In this document: positions 25,150-35,392 of the stretch, piece after piece
Layout of the letters: every line of letters starts with the position of its first letter
How positions within the stretch are numbered: position 1 is the stretch's first letter
DNA from: Terasakiella brassicae
Lineage (GTDB): Bacteria; Pseudomonadota; Alphaproteobacteria; Rhodospirillales; Terasakiellaceae
Length of the DNA: 64,000 nt
Reading direction: 5' to 3'
NCBI RefSeq assembly: GCF_014641495.1
Contig: NZ_BMHV01000009.1
Span: 62,001 to 126,000, forward strand
The notes under the pieces: generated by a model
The model's database searches: none
What the model was told of the DNA's origin: nothing
Seen by the model: the letters and a program-made list of their open reading frames with translations, nothing else
Translations under genes and position numbers: made by a program

Positions 25150-27037
25150 GGTTTTTTCCCAGCCTTGAAATTGGCAACTGCACCCAGAAAGTTGTTCCTT
25201 CCCCGACAATGCTATTAAAACCGATGGTTCCTCCCATTGCTTCAACCAGTTGCTTGGTCAACGTGAGACCAATGCCTGTTCCTTCAATCCCGCTGGCCTC
25301 CGCCCCCAATCGGTCAAACGGTTTAAAAAGATGATTTTGTTTTTCAACAGGAATACCATTTCCGTGATCACTGATGCGAAATTCCGCCATGTCACCCCCG
25401 ATTTCAAAAACCCTGACATCAACAAAATGACCGGGACGATTGTATTTGATGGCGTTCGAGAACAGGTTTAACAAAACTTGCTTACAGCGCGTACGGTCAA
25501 CATTCACCGTTAAACCAACCGGACAGTCGATATTAAACGATACATCGCATTCTTCGGCCACATTCTCACTCAGGTCCAGACAATCATCCAGCACGCCTTG
25601 CACATCAACCGCTTCGATGGTCAAATGCAAACGTCCGGCTTCGATGCGGGCCAGATCCAATATCTCGTTAATCAAATCCATCAAATGATGGCCTGCGCTG
25701 ACAATTTGGTTGACCTGACGTTTCTGACGATCCCCCAAAGGGTGTTTGGTGCTCATGCCCAACAACTGCGCAAAGCCGAGAATAGCATTTAAAGGTGTGC
25801 GCAATTCATGGCTCATACGTGATAAAAATTCAGATTTGGCTTTATTGGCTGTATCCGCTGCAATACGCGCTGCCTTTAGCTCTTCAGCATAATGTTTTTC
25901 AGCACTGATGTCCTGTGTCACCCCCAGCATCCGCGTCGCATGTCCACTTTCATCACGCACCACATTACCCTGTTCGCGCACCCAACGAACATCCCCTGAG
26001 GGTAATTTTACACGATATTCACATTTCATTTCACTGGCATCACGTAAGCATTTGCGAATAGCATCTGTTAAAATGTGCAGATCTTCTTCTAATACCCAGT
26101 CTTCAAACCTTTCACGCCGTTCTTCCACCCCGTCATCTTTGAGGCCGTATAAGTGAAACATCTGCTCTGACCAGAACAGTCGATCTTCATCAATATGCCA
26201 GTCCCAGGTTCCCATTTTGGCGAACTGCTGGCTCATTTTCAGGCGTTCCTTGCTGATCCGCAAGGCGCGTTCCGCCCGGATACGCTGCGACACGTCACGC
26301 ACCGCGCCGACAAAAAACGTACCTTCCGGCAACTTTAATAAAGAAACAGACAAATGCATTTCAAACGTCTGACCATCAGCGCGTTTACCCATAACCGTAC
26401 GCCCCACCCCCATCACATGGGCTTCTCCGGTTTCCAGATATCGGGCAAGATATTCATCATGCTGGGAAGCATAAGGTTCCGGCATCAGCATGGAAACATT
26501 CTGGCCAACTACCATTTCCTTGCTATAGCCGAACATTTTTTCCGCAGCCGGGTTCAAATCTTTTACGATCCCGCCCGAATCGATTGTAATAATCCCTTCC
26601 AGCACCGTTTCGAAAATGGCACGGTGACGCAATTCACTTTTGCGCAAAGATTGTTCGGCAGCCTTTAATTCGGTAATATCGGTTAAATACCCGACAAGCC
26701 CGTCATAGTCACCGGCTTCGGTAGTCAGGGCGCGCATATCATCCAGAACCCAAAGATAGGTTCCGTCTTTCTTGCGCATCCGATATTCGTGCTTTTGTTG
26801 CCCTGTCTCAAATAATGCGGGAATTTTGGATAAAACATGCGGGAGATCATCCGGGTGGATAATCTCCCGTCGAAACATGGGGTTCTCGCTAAATTCCGCG
26901 ACATCCCATCCCAGCAATGGCGTAATATTCGGCGTGATGTAATCCACCGCGTCATCCCAATATCGGGCACAGTGATACATCACGGCCGGGCCGCGCTCCA
27001 TCACCGAACGAATATTACGATCATTTTGCTTTTCCAT
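25142..27037 (-). CDS. cytoplasmic PAS histidine kinase with FixL-type haem PAS signature
   Basis: A protein of 631 residues without membrane helices. It has three PAS/PAC domains (about 12-128, 135-255 and 265-385), then HisKA with SHELRTPLNAI (phospho-His at 410) and an ATPase domain with NLFSNAIKYN, DHGNGIP and GTGIGL. The middle PAS holds the FixL haem-pocket residues at exactly the FixL spacing: His193 (proximal ligand, in SQHDEY), Arg199 and Arg213 (in GVGR), equivalent to His200, Arg206 and Arg220 of Bradyrhizobium FixL. Oxygen or NO sensing is therefore predicted. It is coupled by overlap to the HD-GYP regulator gene. Confidence 0.88.
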   Translation of the reverse strand: MEKQNDRNIRSVMERGPAVMYHCARYWDDAVDYITPNITPLLGWDVAEFSENPMFRREIIHPDDLPHVLSKIPALFETGQQKHEYRMRKKDGTYLWVLDDMRALTTEAGDYDGLVGYLTDITELKAAEQSLRKSELRHRAIFETVLEGIITIDSGGIVKDLNPAAEKMFGYSKEMVVGQNVSMLMPEPYASQHDEYLARYLETGEAHVMGVGRTVMGKRADGQTFEMHLSVSLLKLPEGTFFVGAVRDVSQRIRAERALRISKERLKMSQQFAKMGTWDWHIDEDRLFWSEQMFHLYGLKDDGVEERRERFEDWVLEEDLHILTDAIRKCLRDASEMKCEYRVKLPSGDVRWVREQGNVVRDESGHATRMLGVTQDISAEKHYAEELKAARIAADTANKAKSEFLSRMSHELRTPLNAILGFAQLLGMSTKHPLGDRQKRQVNQIVSAGHHLMDLINEILDLARIEAGRLHLTIEAVDVQGVLDDCLDLSENVAEECDVSFNIDCPVGLTVNVDRTRCKQVLLNLFSNAIKYNRPGHFVDVRVFEIGGDMAEFRISDHGNGIPVEKQNHLFKPFDRLGAEASGIEGTGIGLTLTKQLVEAMGGTIGFNSIVGEGTTFWVQLPISRLGKNHE

Positions 27038-27139
27038 ATCGGGTTGAATTCACAACTTTTCTATTTCTTTACCTTTTTTCAACCCTGATTATAGAAGCAT
27101 ACATTAGCAACTTGCAATCAAACAATCGCAAGCCATGTC

Positions 27140-27676
27140 CTATTTGAGGTGTTCATTCAGACGCGGCATCAGTTCAACAAAATTACACGGATGCGTACGT
27201 GCATCCAATTGATGAACCAAAATATCGTCCCACGCATCTTTCACCGCGCCACTTGATCCCGGCAAGGCAAACATATAAGTGGCATTCAACAAGCCCGCCA
27301 TTGCACGCGACTGGATGGTTGATGTTTTGATCTTCTGATAGGAAATCCAGCGGAACACTTCCCCAAAACCCGGAATTTCTTTTTCGATAACCATACGGAA
27401 GGCTTCCGGCGTCACGTCACGTCCGGTCACACCGGTTCCACCTGTTGTAATCACCACGTCAATTTCCGGATTATCCGCCCAGACTTTAAGCTGGGCTGCG
27501 ATATCTTGCGCCTCATCCTTTAAAATCAGGCGTTCATAGACTTTATGCCCTGCACCTTCAATACGTGCCGCCAGCGTATCACCGGATTTATCGTTTTCAA
27601 ACGTGCGGGTATCTGACACGGTGATAATGGCAATATTCAAGGGCAGGAACGCGCGGTCCCCATCGATTTTTGACAT
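27140..27676 (-). CDS. moaB: molybdenum cofactor biosynthesis protein MoaB
   Basis: A protein of 178 residues with the MoaB/MogA fold. ITVSDTR near the N-terminus, [16 protein letters not shown] near residue 95 (the molybdopterin-binding loop) and [13 protein letters not shown] near the end are diagnostic. Proteins of this family adenylylate molybdopterin or are close paralogues of the enzyme that does. No other moa or moe genes are in the window. It lies 14 bases downstream of the lytic transglycosylase gene on the same strand. Confidence 0.9.
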   Translation of the reverse strand: MSKIDGDRAFLPLNIAIITVSDTRTFENDKSGDTLAARIEGAGHKVYERLILKDEAQDIAAQLKVWADNPEIDVVITTGGTGVTGRDVTPEAFRMVIEKEIPGFGEVFRWISYQKIKTSTIQSRAMAGLLNATYMFALPGSSGAVKDAWDDILVHQLDARTHPCNFVELMPRLNEHLK

Positions 27677-27690
27677 GGGATTTCCCTTCG

Positions 27691-29490
27691 TTAATTACGC
27701 GCCACCTCAATTGATGACGGATCCTGACCTTTATAAATCGGCCATGCCCCGGATGCAATGGCATCTAGCGTATTGGATTTTTGTCCCATTCGGTCACGAT
27801 AGACCCATAAGTTGGTCAAAACACGCTCAATAAAAATACGCGTTTCACGAGATGGAATGCTTTCAATGAAAAGAAGCGGGTCATCATTATGTTTTACACC
27901 GCGTTTCCATTTATTCAGGTTACCCGGTCCACCATTCCATGCAGCTGTCATATGAAAAAGATCACCACTGACAACATCTTCTTCCAGCAACATTTTTATA
28001 TATTTCTGCCCCAAATGAATGTTGGTTTCCGGTTCAAATATCTTTTTGCTCCAACGCATGCGCCGATCACCGGCGACGAAACTGGCCGTTCCCGGCATCA
28101 ATTGCATCAGACCTTTGGCCCCGGCATAGGATTTTGCCTTGGGATTAAATCCCGATTCCTGACGCATAAGGGCGAAGATCAAGGCGCGGTCAACCTCATA
28201 GCCATTTTTGGGTTGCCATCTGGGCATGGGATACAAGGCCGCATCCGGTATTTTCACCCCATTGCGCACCAATTGCGCCCCCAGACGCATCGCAAAGGAT
28301 GGCATATTGCTGTAAAGGGCAACGCTCAACATGGCTTGGCGGGCTTGTGTATCGGCTTTTGAATAAGCTTTGCGGAATTCTTTTTCCGCCATTTCGTCTT
28401 GTCCAACCTGCAACAAAGCCAAGGCCCGACGACTTGGCTCCTGCATTTTTAAGGACGATAGAACATCATCGTTTAAAACGGGCAAGGTCCAGTCAAAAAC
28501 AGCTTCATACCCCAAGGCCCGATTGGCCAACAGCCCATAAAATGTGCGGGGGTATCCAGCAGCTTTATCCAGCCAGACATTGACCTTTTCCGGCTTGCGC
28601 TGCAACAAATAAGACCGCGCGGCCCAATAGGCTCCGGCAGAAACCATCCAGTCTGATGAATAGCCCGATGCACTGACCTTTTCAAAATGTGCAGCGGCCT
28701 GTTCCAGCTTGCCCATTCGCCATGAAGCTAAACCTGCAATCCAATGGGCACGCGGGATATATTTACCCGATCGTTTTACCGCCTTGGTTGCCCAGCTATA
28801 GGCCCAATCATCCAGACCATCGGCATAATAGCCCGCTGCCAGCCAAGTGCGCGCCTGATCCACTTGTCCCGGATGCAACAATTCATGCACTTCGCGGGTC
28901 TTCAACAGGTTTTTGACCGATTTGGTCCAGCCTTTGCGCGTATAGTAACGCATCTTGCGGGTATAGCCTGCCGCCTTGGCCGCCTTTTCCCGCGACAACC
29001 GTTTGCGTGGTGCATAAACCTTCTCCGCCACACCGGTTGAATCATAGCCGGATCCACTGAGATACTGCCCCGTTGGGCGTTTCGGGTTCAGTGCATTTTG
29101 CGGGCGCCGCTTCAAGGCCAGTTCATAAATGCGCTTGGCTTGCGGATGATCGCTATATTTTATAAGCCAGCGGCGTAATTCCTTATATCGTGAACGGTAC
29201 TTCGTCGGATGGAGATAACGTTGCGCTTCCACATGCCCCATCAAGGTCCGGTCCGTCACCTTGGCAATCAATGTGTCAGCTTTTTTCCAATGACCATCTT
29301 CTTGTACCTGGAAAATTTCTTGATACAACTTCAGATTTTTATCATCCAAAAGACGGATTTGGTCCCGTATATGATCGCCATCCTCAACTAAAGAGGCAAG
29401 TTGCACGTCCTCGGCCTGTGCCGTTTGTACACATACCGCCCCTAAAAACAAAGCAACCGCAAACAGACCACCTGCAAGCTTAGATACCAT
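27691..29490 (-). CDS. soluble lytic murein transglycosylase (Slt70-like)
   Basis: About 599 residues. A signal peptide (1-26, cleaved near AQAED) is followed by a long superhelical region of paired helices (about 40-420) and a C-terminal SLT goose-lysozyme-like domain (about 430-580). The catalytic Glu is in MRQESGFNPKAKS, followed by GAKGLMQLMPGTA and AAWNGGPGN. It cleaves peptidoglycan glycan strands to anhydro-MurNAc products, which could feed the AmgK/MurU recycling route encoded at 62-64 kb. The ATG at 29490 is chosen over a TTG at 29499. Confidence 0.9.
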   Translation of the reverse strand: MVSKLAGGLFAVALFLGAVCVQTAQAEDVQLASLVEDGDHIRDQIRLLDDKNLKLYQEIFQVQEDGHWKKADTLIAKVTDRTLMGHVEAQRYLHPTKYRSRYKELRRWLIKYSDHPQAKRIYELALKRRPQNALNPKRPTGQYLSGSGYDSTGVAEKVYAPRKRLSREKAAKAAGYTRKMRYYTRKGWTKSVKNLLKTREVHELLHPGQVDQARTWLAAGYYADGLDDWAYSWATKAVKRSGKYIPRAHWIAGLASWRMGKLEQAAAHFEKVSASGYSSDWMVSAGAYWAARSYLLQRKPEKVNVWLDKAAGYPRTFYGLLANRALGYEAVFDWTLPVLNDDVLSSLKMQEPSRRALALLQVGQDEMAEKEFRKAYSKADTQARQAMLSVALYSNMPSFAMRLGAQLVRNGVKIPDAALYPMPRWQPKNGYEVDRALIFALMRQESGFNPKAKSYAGAKGLMQLMPGTASFVAGDRRMRWSKKIFEPETNIHLGQKYIKMLLEEDVVSGDLFHMTAAWNGGPGNLNKWKRGVKHNDDPLLFIESIPSRETRIFIERVLTNLWVYRDRMGQKSNTLDAIASGAWPIYKGQDPSSIEVARN

Positions 29491-29640
29491 ATCTACCAAT
29501 CATCAAGAAAAAAGCCACTACATACAGTTGAATTCACCCACTTCACGTAACCATCTGATCCCTATGAAGAATTTGAACAAAAGCAACCACAGCGCAATAA
29601 ACTAATACATTTCACAGAAAACCGCAAGAAACGGCTGGTT

Positions 29641-30507
29641 TTATAATCCTGACAGCTTTTCCATTATCGTCAGCAAGTCCCCCCACGCCCTGCGTTTTTG
29701 CGCAGGTGAACGCAATAAATAGGCCGGATGAAATAAGGCCGTTGCCTGAATGGGGTGGGATAACCCCGGTGTGGAATGGGTAAACCAACGCCCGCGCAAG
29801 CGCGAAATTCCTTCGTGGTGTCCCAAGACAGCCTTGGCCGCCGCCCCACCCAAAAGAACGATCATTTTTGGATCAACCAGTTCGATATGGCGTTCGACAA
29901 ACGGCAGACACACCGCAATCTCGCTTAGGGTTGGATTACGATTGCCCGGCGGGCGCCAGAACAAAACGTTGCTGATATAAATTTTAGATCGGTCCCCAAC
30001 CGTTTCCTGCAAACCGCACGAATGCAACATGTGATCCAGCAATTTCCCACTTGCCCCGACAAAGGGGATGCCCTGTCGATCCTCGTCCGCGCCCGGTGCT
30101 TCACCAATAAACATAACGTCTGCCTTTGGATTCCCATCGGCAAAGACCGTATTCATGGCGGTTTTTTTCAAGGCACACCCGTCGAATGCCAAGACAGCCT
30201 CGCGCAGTTCATCAACGGTTTGCGCCTTACGCGCCATTTCCACCGCCGTATGCACCATTTCATCCGTTGCCTGCACAGTTTGCGGCGCAGGCGAGACAGG
30301 AGGCCGTCCCCCTTGTACCGGACGTGGCGCAGGAGATGCAGCTTGCATCTGTGTATTTTTACGGCGCTCGATCAAATCGGCACTGAGGGCATAACGATCG
30401 ATGGATTCGTCACCGATACATTCATCGACCCCCATTTCCACATACCATTTCAGCAAGGCTGCCGGGGCAAAAGGGTCCATATTTGTGCTGTCAGACTGTT
30501 GGTTCAT
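29641..30507 (-). CDS. family-4-like uracil-DNA glycosylase, incomplete Fe-S ligand set
   Basis: A protein of 288 residues. After a variable proline-rich N-terminus (1-95), the glycosylase domain shows [28 protein letters not shown] and a C-terminal LFHPAYLL, which are family 4 motifs. Family 4 enzymes hold a 4Fe-4S cluster with four cysteines. Here the CxxC-type site is CALK, the cysteine before RPPGNR is Trp (FWRPPGN) and only the later one (AVCLPF) remains, so the cluster is probably absent. It is divergent from the ETF-QO gene. Confidence 0.8.
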   Translation of the reverse strand: MNQQSDSTNMDPFAPAALLKWYVEMGVDECIGDESIDRYALSADLIERRKNTQMQAASPAPRPVQGGRPPVSPAPQTVQATDEMVHTAVEMARKAQTVDELREAVLAFDGCALKKTAMNTVFADGNPKADVMFIGEAPGADEDRQGIPFVGASGKLLDHMLHSCGLQETVGDRSKIYISNVLFWRPPGNRNPTLSEIAVCLPFVERHIELVDPKMIVLLGGAAAKAVLGHHEGISRLRGRWFTHSTPGLSHPIQATALFHPAYLLRSPAQKRRAWGDLLTIMEKLSGL

Positions 30508-30654
30508 AGTGGATTACTAGCAAAGTTCGGATTATTTGAACAGAAAGGTTCACAAGTTCGTGCATTTTTTCTATGTTGCAATGCATAAAAGTGATAAGAA
30601 TGTTCGCTAGAAGAACAGTTCACACAGGAAACATCTTAGGAAGGAAGCCGGACT

Positions 30655-32304
30655 ATGGAACGTGAATCCATGGAATTTGACGTTGTAATCGTTGGCGGTG
30701 GCCCTGCGGGTCTGTCAGCGGCGATTAAACTCAGCCAACTTGCACAGGAACAGGAAAAAGAGCTGACGGTCTGTGTTGTGGAAAAAGGGTCCGAGATCGG
30801 GGCTCATATTCTGTCCGGCGCCGTGATTGAAACCGGCCCGCTGGAAACGCTTTTCCCCGATTGGAAAGAAAAAGGCGCGCCCCTGACAGTCGAAGCCAAA
30901 GAAGATGCCTTCCTGCATCTGTCGGAAAAAGGCGCTACCAAATTGCCGACCCCGCCGCAAATGCACAACCACGGCAACTATATTGTCTCCTTGGGCAATG
31001 TGGCGCGTTGGATGGGCGAACAGGCCGAAGAAATGGGCGTGGAAGTCTACCCCGGTTTTGCGGCTTGCGAAGTGCTTTATAACGAAGATGGTTCCGTTAA
31101 AGGGATTGCCACCGGCGACATGGGCCGTGAAAAAGACGGCTCCGAAGGGCCGAACTTCGAACCCGGTGTCGAACTGCACGCCCGCTACACTATTTTTGCA
31201 GAAGGCGTGCGCGGCTCCCTCGCCAAAGAAATCATGGTGAAATACGATTTGCGCAAAGACTGCGACCCGCAAACCTTTGGGATCGGTATCAAGGAACTGT
31301 GGGAAATCAAACCGGAAAACCATTCCGAAGGCCGCATCGTTCATACAACAGGCTGGCCGCTGGATAGCAAAACCTACGGCGGGTCTTTCCTTTATCATAT
31401 CGAAGACAATCAGGTTGCCGTCGGTTTTGTCGTCGGTCTGGATTACGCCAACCCGCATCTATCCCCATTTGATGAATTCCAGCGTTTCAAAACGCACCCG
31501 GAAATCCGCAAAACATTCGAAGGTGGTCGCCGCATTTCTTATGGTGCACGCGCCTTGAACGAGGGTGGCTTCCAATCCATCCCGAAACTGACCTTCCCGG
31601 GCGGCTGTCTGGTCGGTTGTTCCGCAGGCTTCCTGAACGTGCCCAAAATCAAAGGCACTCACAACGCCATGCAATCCGGGATCGAAGCCGCCAAAGCAAT
31701 TTTCGATCTCTGCACCAGCGAAGACGAAACGGTCAGCAACGAACCGGTTCAATATACAGCCAACATGAAAGCCTCTTACGTGTGGGACGAGTTGTACAAA
31801 GTACGCAACATCCGCCCAAGCTTTGCCAAATGGGGCTTCTTTGGCGGTCTGGTCTATTCCGGTTTCACAACTTATTTGACCGGTGGGCGCGAGCCTTGGA
31901 CCCTGCGTCATCCGCACAGTGACCATGACACCCTGAAACCCGCCGCCAGCATGCCGCGCATCGACTATCCGAAACCCGATGGTGTCATCAGCTTTGACAA
32001 GCTGTCTTCAGTCTTTATTTCCAACACGGCTCATGAAGAAAACCAGCCCTGTCACTTGAAACTGAAAGACGAAAGCATTCCGGTTTCTGTGAACTGGGCA
32101 AAATACGAAGGCCCGGAAGCACGCTTCTGTCCAGCCGGGGTTTATGAATATCTGGATGACGAAGAAAACGCAGGCCAGAAACGCCTGCAAATCAACTTCG
32201 CCAACTGCCTGCATTGCAAAACCTGCGATATCAAAGACCCGACCCAAAACATCAATTGGACCACCCCGGAAGGCACCGGTGGCCCCAATTATCCCAACAT
32301 GTAA
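30655..32304 (+). CDS. electron transfer flavoprotein-ubiquinone oxidoreductase
   Basis: A protein of 549 residues. The N-terminal FAD-binding GxGxxG motif is [16 protein letters not shown] (about 8-23). The ubiquinone and membrane-surface region is central. The C-terminal 4Fe-4S ferredoxin-like domain has [11 protein letters not shown] and [10 protein letters not shown], giving the four cluster cysteines. It passes electrons from ETF, reduced by acyl-CoA and amine dehydrogenases, to ubiquinone at the inner membrane. GGAAG lies about ten bases before the ATG. No etfAB is present here. A bidirectional terminator follows. Confidence 0.95.
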   Translation: MERESMEFDVVIVGGGPAGLSAAIKLSQLAQEQEKELTVCVVEKGSEIGAHILSGAVIETGPLETLFPDWKEKGAPLTVEAKEDAFLHLSEKGATKLPTPPQMHNHGNYIVSLGNVARWMGEQAEEMGVEVYPGFAACEVLYNEDGSVKGIATGDMGREKDGSEGPNFEPGVELHARYTIFAEGVRGSLAKEIMVKYDLRKDCDPQTFGIGIKELWEIKPENHSEGRIVHTTGWPLDSKTYGGSFLYHIEDNQVAVGFVVGLDYANPHLSPFDEFQRFKTHPEIRKTFEGGRRISYGARALNEGGFQSIPKLTFPGGCLVGCSAGFLNVPKIKGTHNAMQSGIEAAKAIFDLCTSEDETVSNEPVQYTANMKASYVWDELYKVRNIRPSFAKWGFFGGLVYSGFTTYLTGGREPWTLRHPHSDHDTLKPAASMPRIDYPKPDGVISFDKLSSVFISNTAHEENQPCHLKLKDESIPVSVNWAKYEGPEARFCPAGVYEYLDDEENAGQKRLQINFANCLHCKTCDIKDPTQNINWTTPEGTGGPNYPNM

Positions 32305-32326
32305 GTCTCGCACTTACGAAACGATA

Positions 32327-32362
32327 AAAATCCTCCGCGCTTTACGGCGTGGGGGATTTTTT
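32327..32362. terminator. bidirectional terminator between ETF-QO and the ABC permease
   Basis: Fourteen-pair stem (AAAATCCTCCGCGC with GGCGTGGGGGATTTT, some wobbles) and T-runs in both directions, between two convergent genes. Confidence 0.8.
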
Positions 32363-32367
32363 GTGCC

Positions 32368-33501
32368 CTAATCCAGTGTCCGGCGATAGCGCAGGATCGC
32401 AACAATAGTTATGGCCACCATAAAAACGAGCAAGGGCCAGAGGTGAGGCCAGATATCGCTGAACGCGCTACCTTTCAGCAAGATCCCGCGCGATATGGCA
32501 ATAAAATGGGTTGCCGGGATAATGTTACCGAGATATTGCGCCCATGTCGGCATTCCGAGGAAGGGAAACATAAAACCCGATAATAAAATCGATGGCAGCA
32601 AGATCATAATGGAAAGCTGCAAGGCTTGTGTTTGATTTTTTGCAGCTGCCGAAATTGTAAAACCCAGCGCCATATTGCAGGTGATAAAAACCGTCAACGC
32701 CGCAAACAGCAGCCATAAAGAGCCAACAATGGGCACGCCGAACATCAGTTTTGCCGCGATAATGATCAAGGCCGATTGGAAAAAACCGATCAAGATATAA
32801 GGCGTGATCTTACCCACCATCACTTCCAACGGGGAAACGGGCATGGCGAGCAGGTTTTCCATCGTGCCGCGTTCGCGTTCACGCGTCATTGCCAAGGCCG
32901 TCATCATAATCCCAGTCATGGTTAAAATAATGGCGATCAAGCCGGGTACGATATTATAACGGGTAAAACCTTCCGGGTTATAAAGACGATGGGCCATCAC
33001 ATTAAAAGCAGGCGGGGACTGTTTTAATTTTGCCAACGGCCCGCTAAGTTCCTCATTTAAAAGTCGTTGCATCATCCCGTTCGCCGCATTCAAGGCCCCC
33101 ACCGCTGCAACAGGGTCGCTGGCGTCTGCCTCAATCAAAATGTCAGGATGGGCGCCGCGCACAATATCACGTTCAAAATTTGCCGGAATACTCAGAACAA
33201 ACAAAACATCCCCGCGTTGCAAAAGGGCACGGCCTTCTTTGTCTGAATGAACTTCATAATCTATTGAAAAATATTGCGTATTTTTCAATCCCGCAACCAC
33301 CGCCCGCGCCATCGCACCATTGTCATAAGATATCACCGCAGTCGGCAGATGTTTCGGGTCCGTATTCAGCGCATAGCCAAACAGTAAAAGCTGCACAATC
33401 GGTATCATAATGATCATGCGCAACGTCACCGTATCGCGCCTGAGTTGGATAAATTCCTTCACAAGGACAGCGCCTGTGCGACGAAATGAAAAAAACATCA
33501 T
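32368..33501 (-). CDS. ABC-2 type exporter permease (YbhR/YhhJ-like)
   Basis: A protein of 377 residues. One membrane helix near the N-terminus (about 28-46, IIMIPIVQLLLFGYA) is followed by a large extracytoplasmic domain (about 50-180) and five more helices (about 185-375). This is the usual ABC-2 layout of YbhS/YbhR and DrrB-like drug exporters. It overlaps the ATPase gene by four bases. Only one permease gene is present, where E. coli ybhGFSR has two, so a homodimer is likely. Confidence 0.88.
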   Translation of the reverse strand: MMFFSFRRTGAVLVKEFIQLRRDTVTLRMIIMIPIVQLLLFGYALNTDPKHLPTAVISYDNGAMARAVVAGLKNTQYFSIDYEVHSDKEGRALLQRGDVLFVLSIPANFERDIVRGAHPDILIEADASDPVAAVGALNAANGMMQRLLNEELSGPLAKLKQSPPAFNVMAHRLYNPEGFTRYNIVPGLIAIILTMTGIMMTALAMTRERERGTMENLLAMPVSPLEVMVGKITPYILIGFFQSALIIIAAKLMFGVPIVGSLWLLFAALTVFITCNMALGFTISAAAKNQTQALQLSIMILLPSILLSGFMFPFLGMPTWAQYLGNIIPATHFIAISRGILLKGSAFSDIWPHLWPLLVFMVAITIVAILRYRRTLD

Positions 33502-34445
33502 CCGCCCTCCCCCTTATGTTGAAAGTTATCTTCCGCATCCGCCATATAGCGAATAAAGACATCCTCAAAAGATGGATTTTCTTGATGCCATTTATAGCCG
33601 GGATGTTCAAAATAAGGCGATAAAGCTGCTTTTAAACTGTCCGGGTCCGTGCCGCTGACGTGCAGACTATCCCCAAACGGGGCAACGGTTTTCACCGCTG
33701 CAATCTTTTGCAGAACGGCGGCTAAATCCATCAGGCGATCGCCTTGGACCACCCATGTATAAAGCCCGGCCCCCTTGATTACATCCTGCACCGATCCTTG
33801 TGTCACCAGTTTTCCGTAAGACATATAAATAATCGCATGGCAACGTTCGGCCTCGTCCATATAATGTGTACTGACCAAAACCGTCAGACCATTTGCCGCC
33901 AGTTTATGAATTTCATCCCAAAATTCCCGCCGGGCTTTCGGGTCCACACCTGCCGTGGGTTCATCCAGCAACAAAAGTTTCGGTTCATGCAGAATACAGG
34001 CCGCCAGTGCAAGGCGTTGCTTCCATCCCCCCGACAAGGCCCCGGCCAATTGATTTTGGCGCGTGTCAAGGTTCAGCTTAATTAAGGCTTCATCCACGCG
34101 TTTCTTTTTATGATCCAGCCCATAGATCGTGGCAACAAATTCCAGATTTTCCCGAATGCTGAGGTCTTCCCAAAAGCTGAACTTTTGCGTCATATAACCA
34201 ATGCGCTTTTTGATCTCCAAGGCTTGCGTACGAATATTATAGCCCAAGGCTTCGCCTTCCCCTTCATCCGGGGTGAGCAATCCACAAATCATGCGCAACG
34301 TTGTCGTCTTGCCTGAACCGTTTGGCCCCAAGAAGCCATAGATTTTCCCCTTGGGTACCTTCACATCAAAATGATCCACAACCAGTTTATCGCCAAACCT
34401 CTTGGTGAGGTTCCTGACATCAATGGCATATGACGGTGCGCTCAC
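33498..34445 (-). CDS. ABC exporter ATP-binding protein
   Basis: A protein of 315 residues with a single cassette: Walker A GPNGSGKTTT near 39, Q-loop MTQKFSFWEDLS, signature SGGWKQRLALA and Walker B LLLDEPTAGVD. The 90-residue C-terminal extension is typical of DrrA/YbhF-type exporters. E. coli YbhF carries two cassettes in one chain; this one carries one. Four-base overlaps with both neighbours show a tightly coupled operon of regulator, HlyD adaptor, ATPase and permease. Confidence 0.9.
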   Translation of the reverse strand: MSAPSYAIDVRNLTKRFGDKLVVDHFDVKVPKGKIYGFLGPNGSGKTTTLRMICGLLTPDEGEGEALGYNIRTQALEIKKRIGYMTQKFSFWEDLSIRENLEFVATIYGLDHKKKRVDEALIKLNLDTRQNQLAGALSGGWKQRLALAACILHEPKLLLLDEPTAGVDPKARREFWDEIHKLAANGLTVLVSTHYMDEAERCHAIIYMSYGKLVTQGSVQDVIKGAGLYTWVVQGDRLMDLAAVLQKIAAVKTVAPFGDSLHVSGTDPDSLKAALSPYFEHPGYKWHQENPSFEDVFIRYMADAEDNFQHKGEGG

Positions 34446-35392
34446 GACCCCAGCCCCAATTCAATGGTAACTGGCAATCCAACACGCAAAGCCTCATGGA
34501 ATTCTATCGGGCGAGCTTCCACCATGAAAACAAGTTTATCGCGCGATTCAACACTGAAAATCACCGGCGGCGTATATTCGCTTTCTTCAGCGATATGAGT
34601 GATACGCGCCGGATATGATTGATCACATCCATCACAAGAAACAGATACATTCTGCCCCATTTTCAAGGTGGCGACTTTTTCCTGCGAAACAAAAAATTTA
34701 ATTTTGATATTGGCGGGTGGTAAAAGCTTCACAACAGATTGGCCCGCCCCGACATATTCACCGGGGCGAAAAAAAACATCCATTACCGTTGCTTCAACAC
34801 CTGCCACAGGCGCAGCCTCTTGAAGCCGTTTTTCGATTTGTTTACTTTTCTGTTCTTCAATTTCCACGCTGGCACGTGCGGCTTCGATCCGGTCAATCCG
34901 CGCCCCAAGATTGGCAGCGGTGATTTGTGCTTTTACTTCTTCAACACGTGCTTTGGCCATATCCAATGCGGCGATAACATCATCACGCCGAGATAAGCTG
35001 ACCGCGCCTGTTTTGCTGAGCGGTATCGTGCGATTATAGTCTTTTTGCGCATTTTCCAGATTTGCGCGTGCTTGTGCCGATTGTTTAAAAAGAACCTCTA
35101 GTTCCTCGGGACGTTCTCCTTTCAACAGGTCGTTCAGTTCGGCCTGTGCACGATGTTTGGCCGCCACGGCACTGTCATATTGTGCCTGTAAATCAACCAA
35201 ATCCAGCGAAAATAAAGTATCCCCGGGCTTGACCGTTTGCCCTTCCACGACCCGCACCTTTTCTAGCAATCCGCTGCTGGTTGGGGCAATGGCAAGAAAA
35301 TCCCCTTCTACATAACCGGGGATGGTTTCTTTTTCAGGGGTACAGGCCGCCAAAACAAGCAAGCTCAGGAAAATCCAAAACGAGGTTTTCAT
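34442..35392 (-). CDS. HlyD-family periplasmic adaptor lipoprotein (YbhG-like)
   Basis: A protein of 316 residues. The lipoprotein signal LLVLAAC places the acylated cysteine at about residue 17. A biotinyl-lipoyl-like strand set (DFLAIAPTSSGLLEKVRVVEGQ) is interrupted by a long coiled-coil hairpin (about 75-200) and completed after it, the membrane fusion protein layout. It would bridge the ABC permease to an outer-membrane channel such as TolC. Its four-base overlaps put it second in the operon. Confidence 0.88.
   Translation of the reverse strand: MKTSFWIFLSLLVLAACTPEKETIPGYVEGDFLAIAPTSSGLLEKVRVVEGQTVKPGDTLFSLDLVDLQAQYDSAVAAKHRAQAELNDLLKGERPEELEVLFKQSAQARANLENAQKDYNRTIPLSKTGAVSLSRRDDVIAALDMAKARVEEVKAQITAANLGARIDRIEAARASVEIEEQKSKQIEKRLQEAAPVAGVEATVMDVFFRPGEYVGAGQSVVKLLPPANIKIKFFVSQEKVATLKMGQNVSVSCDGCDQSYPARITHIAEESEYTPPVIFSVESRDKLVFMVEARPIEFHEALRVGLPVTIELGLGS

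Noticed and set aside
30502-30621. Cluster of seven GTTC/GAAC half-sites between the uracil-DNA glycosylase and ETF-QO genes, considered as an alphaproteobacterial LexA box
   Set aside because: LexA in this group needs GTTC-N7-GTTC. The spacings found are N4, N6, N9, N12 and N1, none of them N7.
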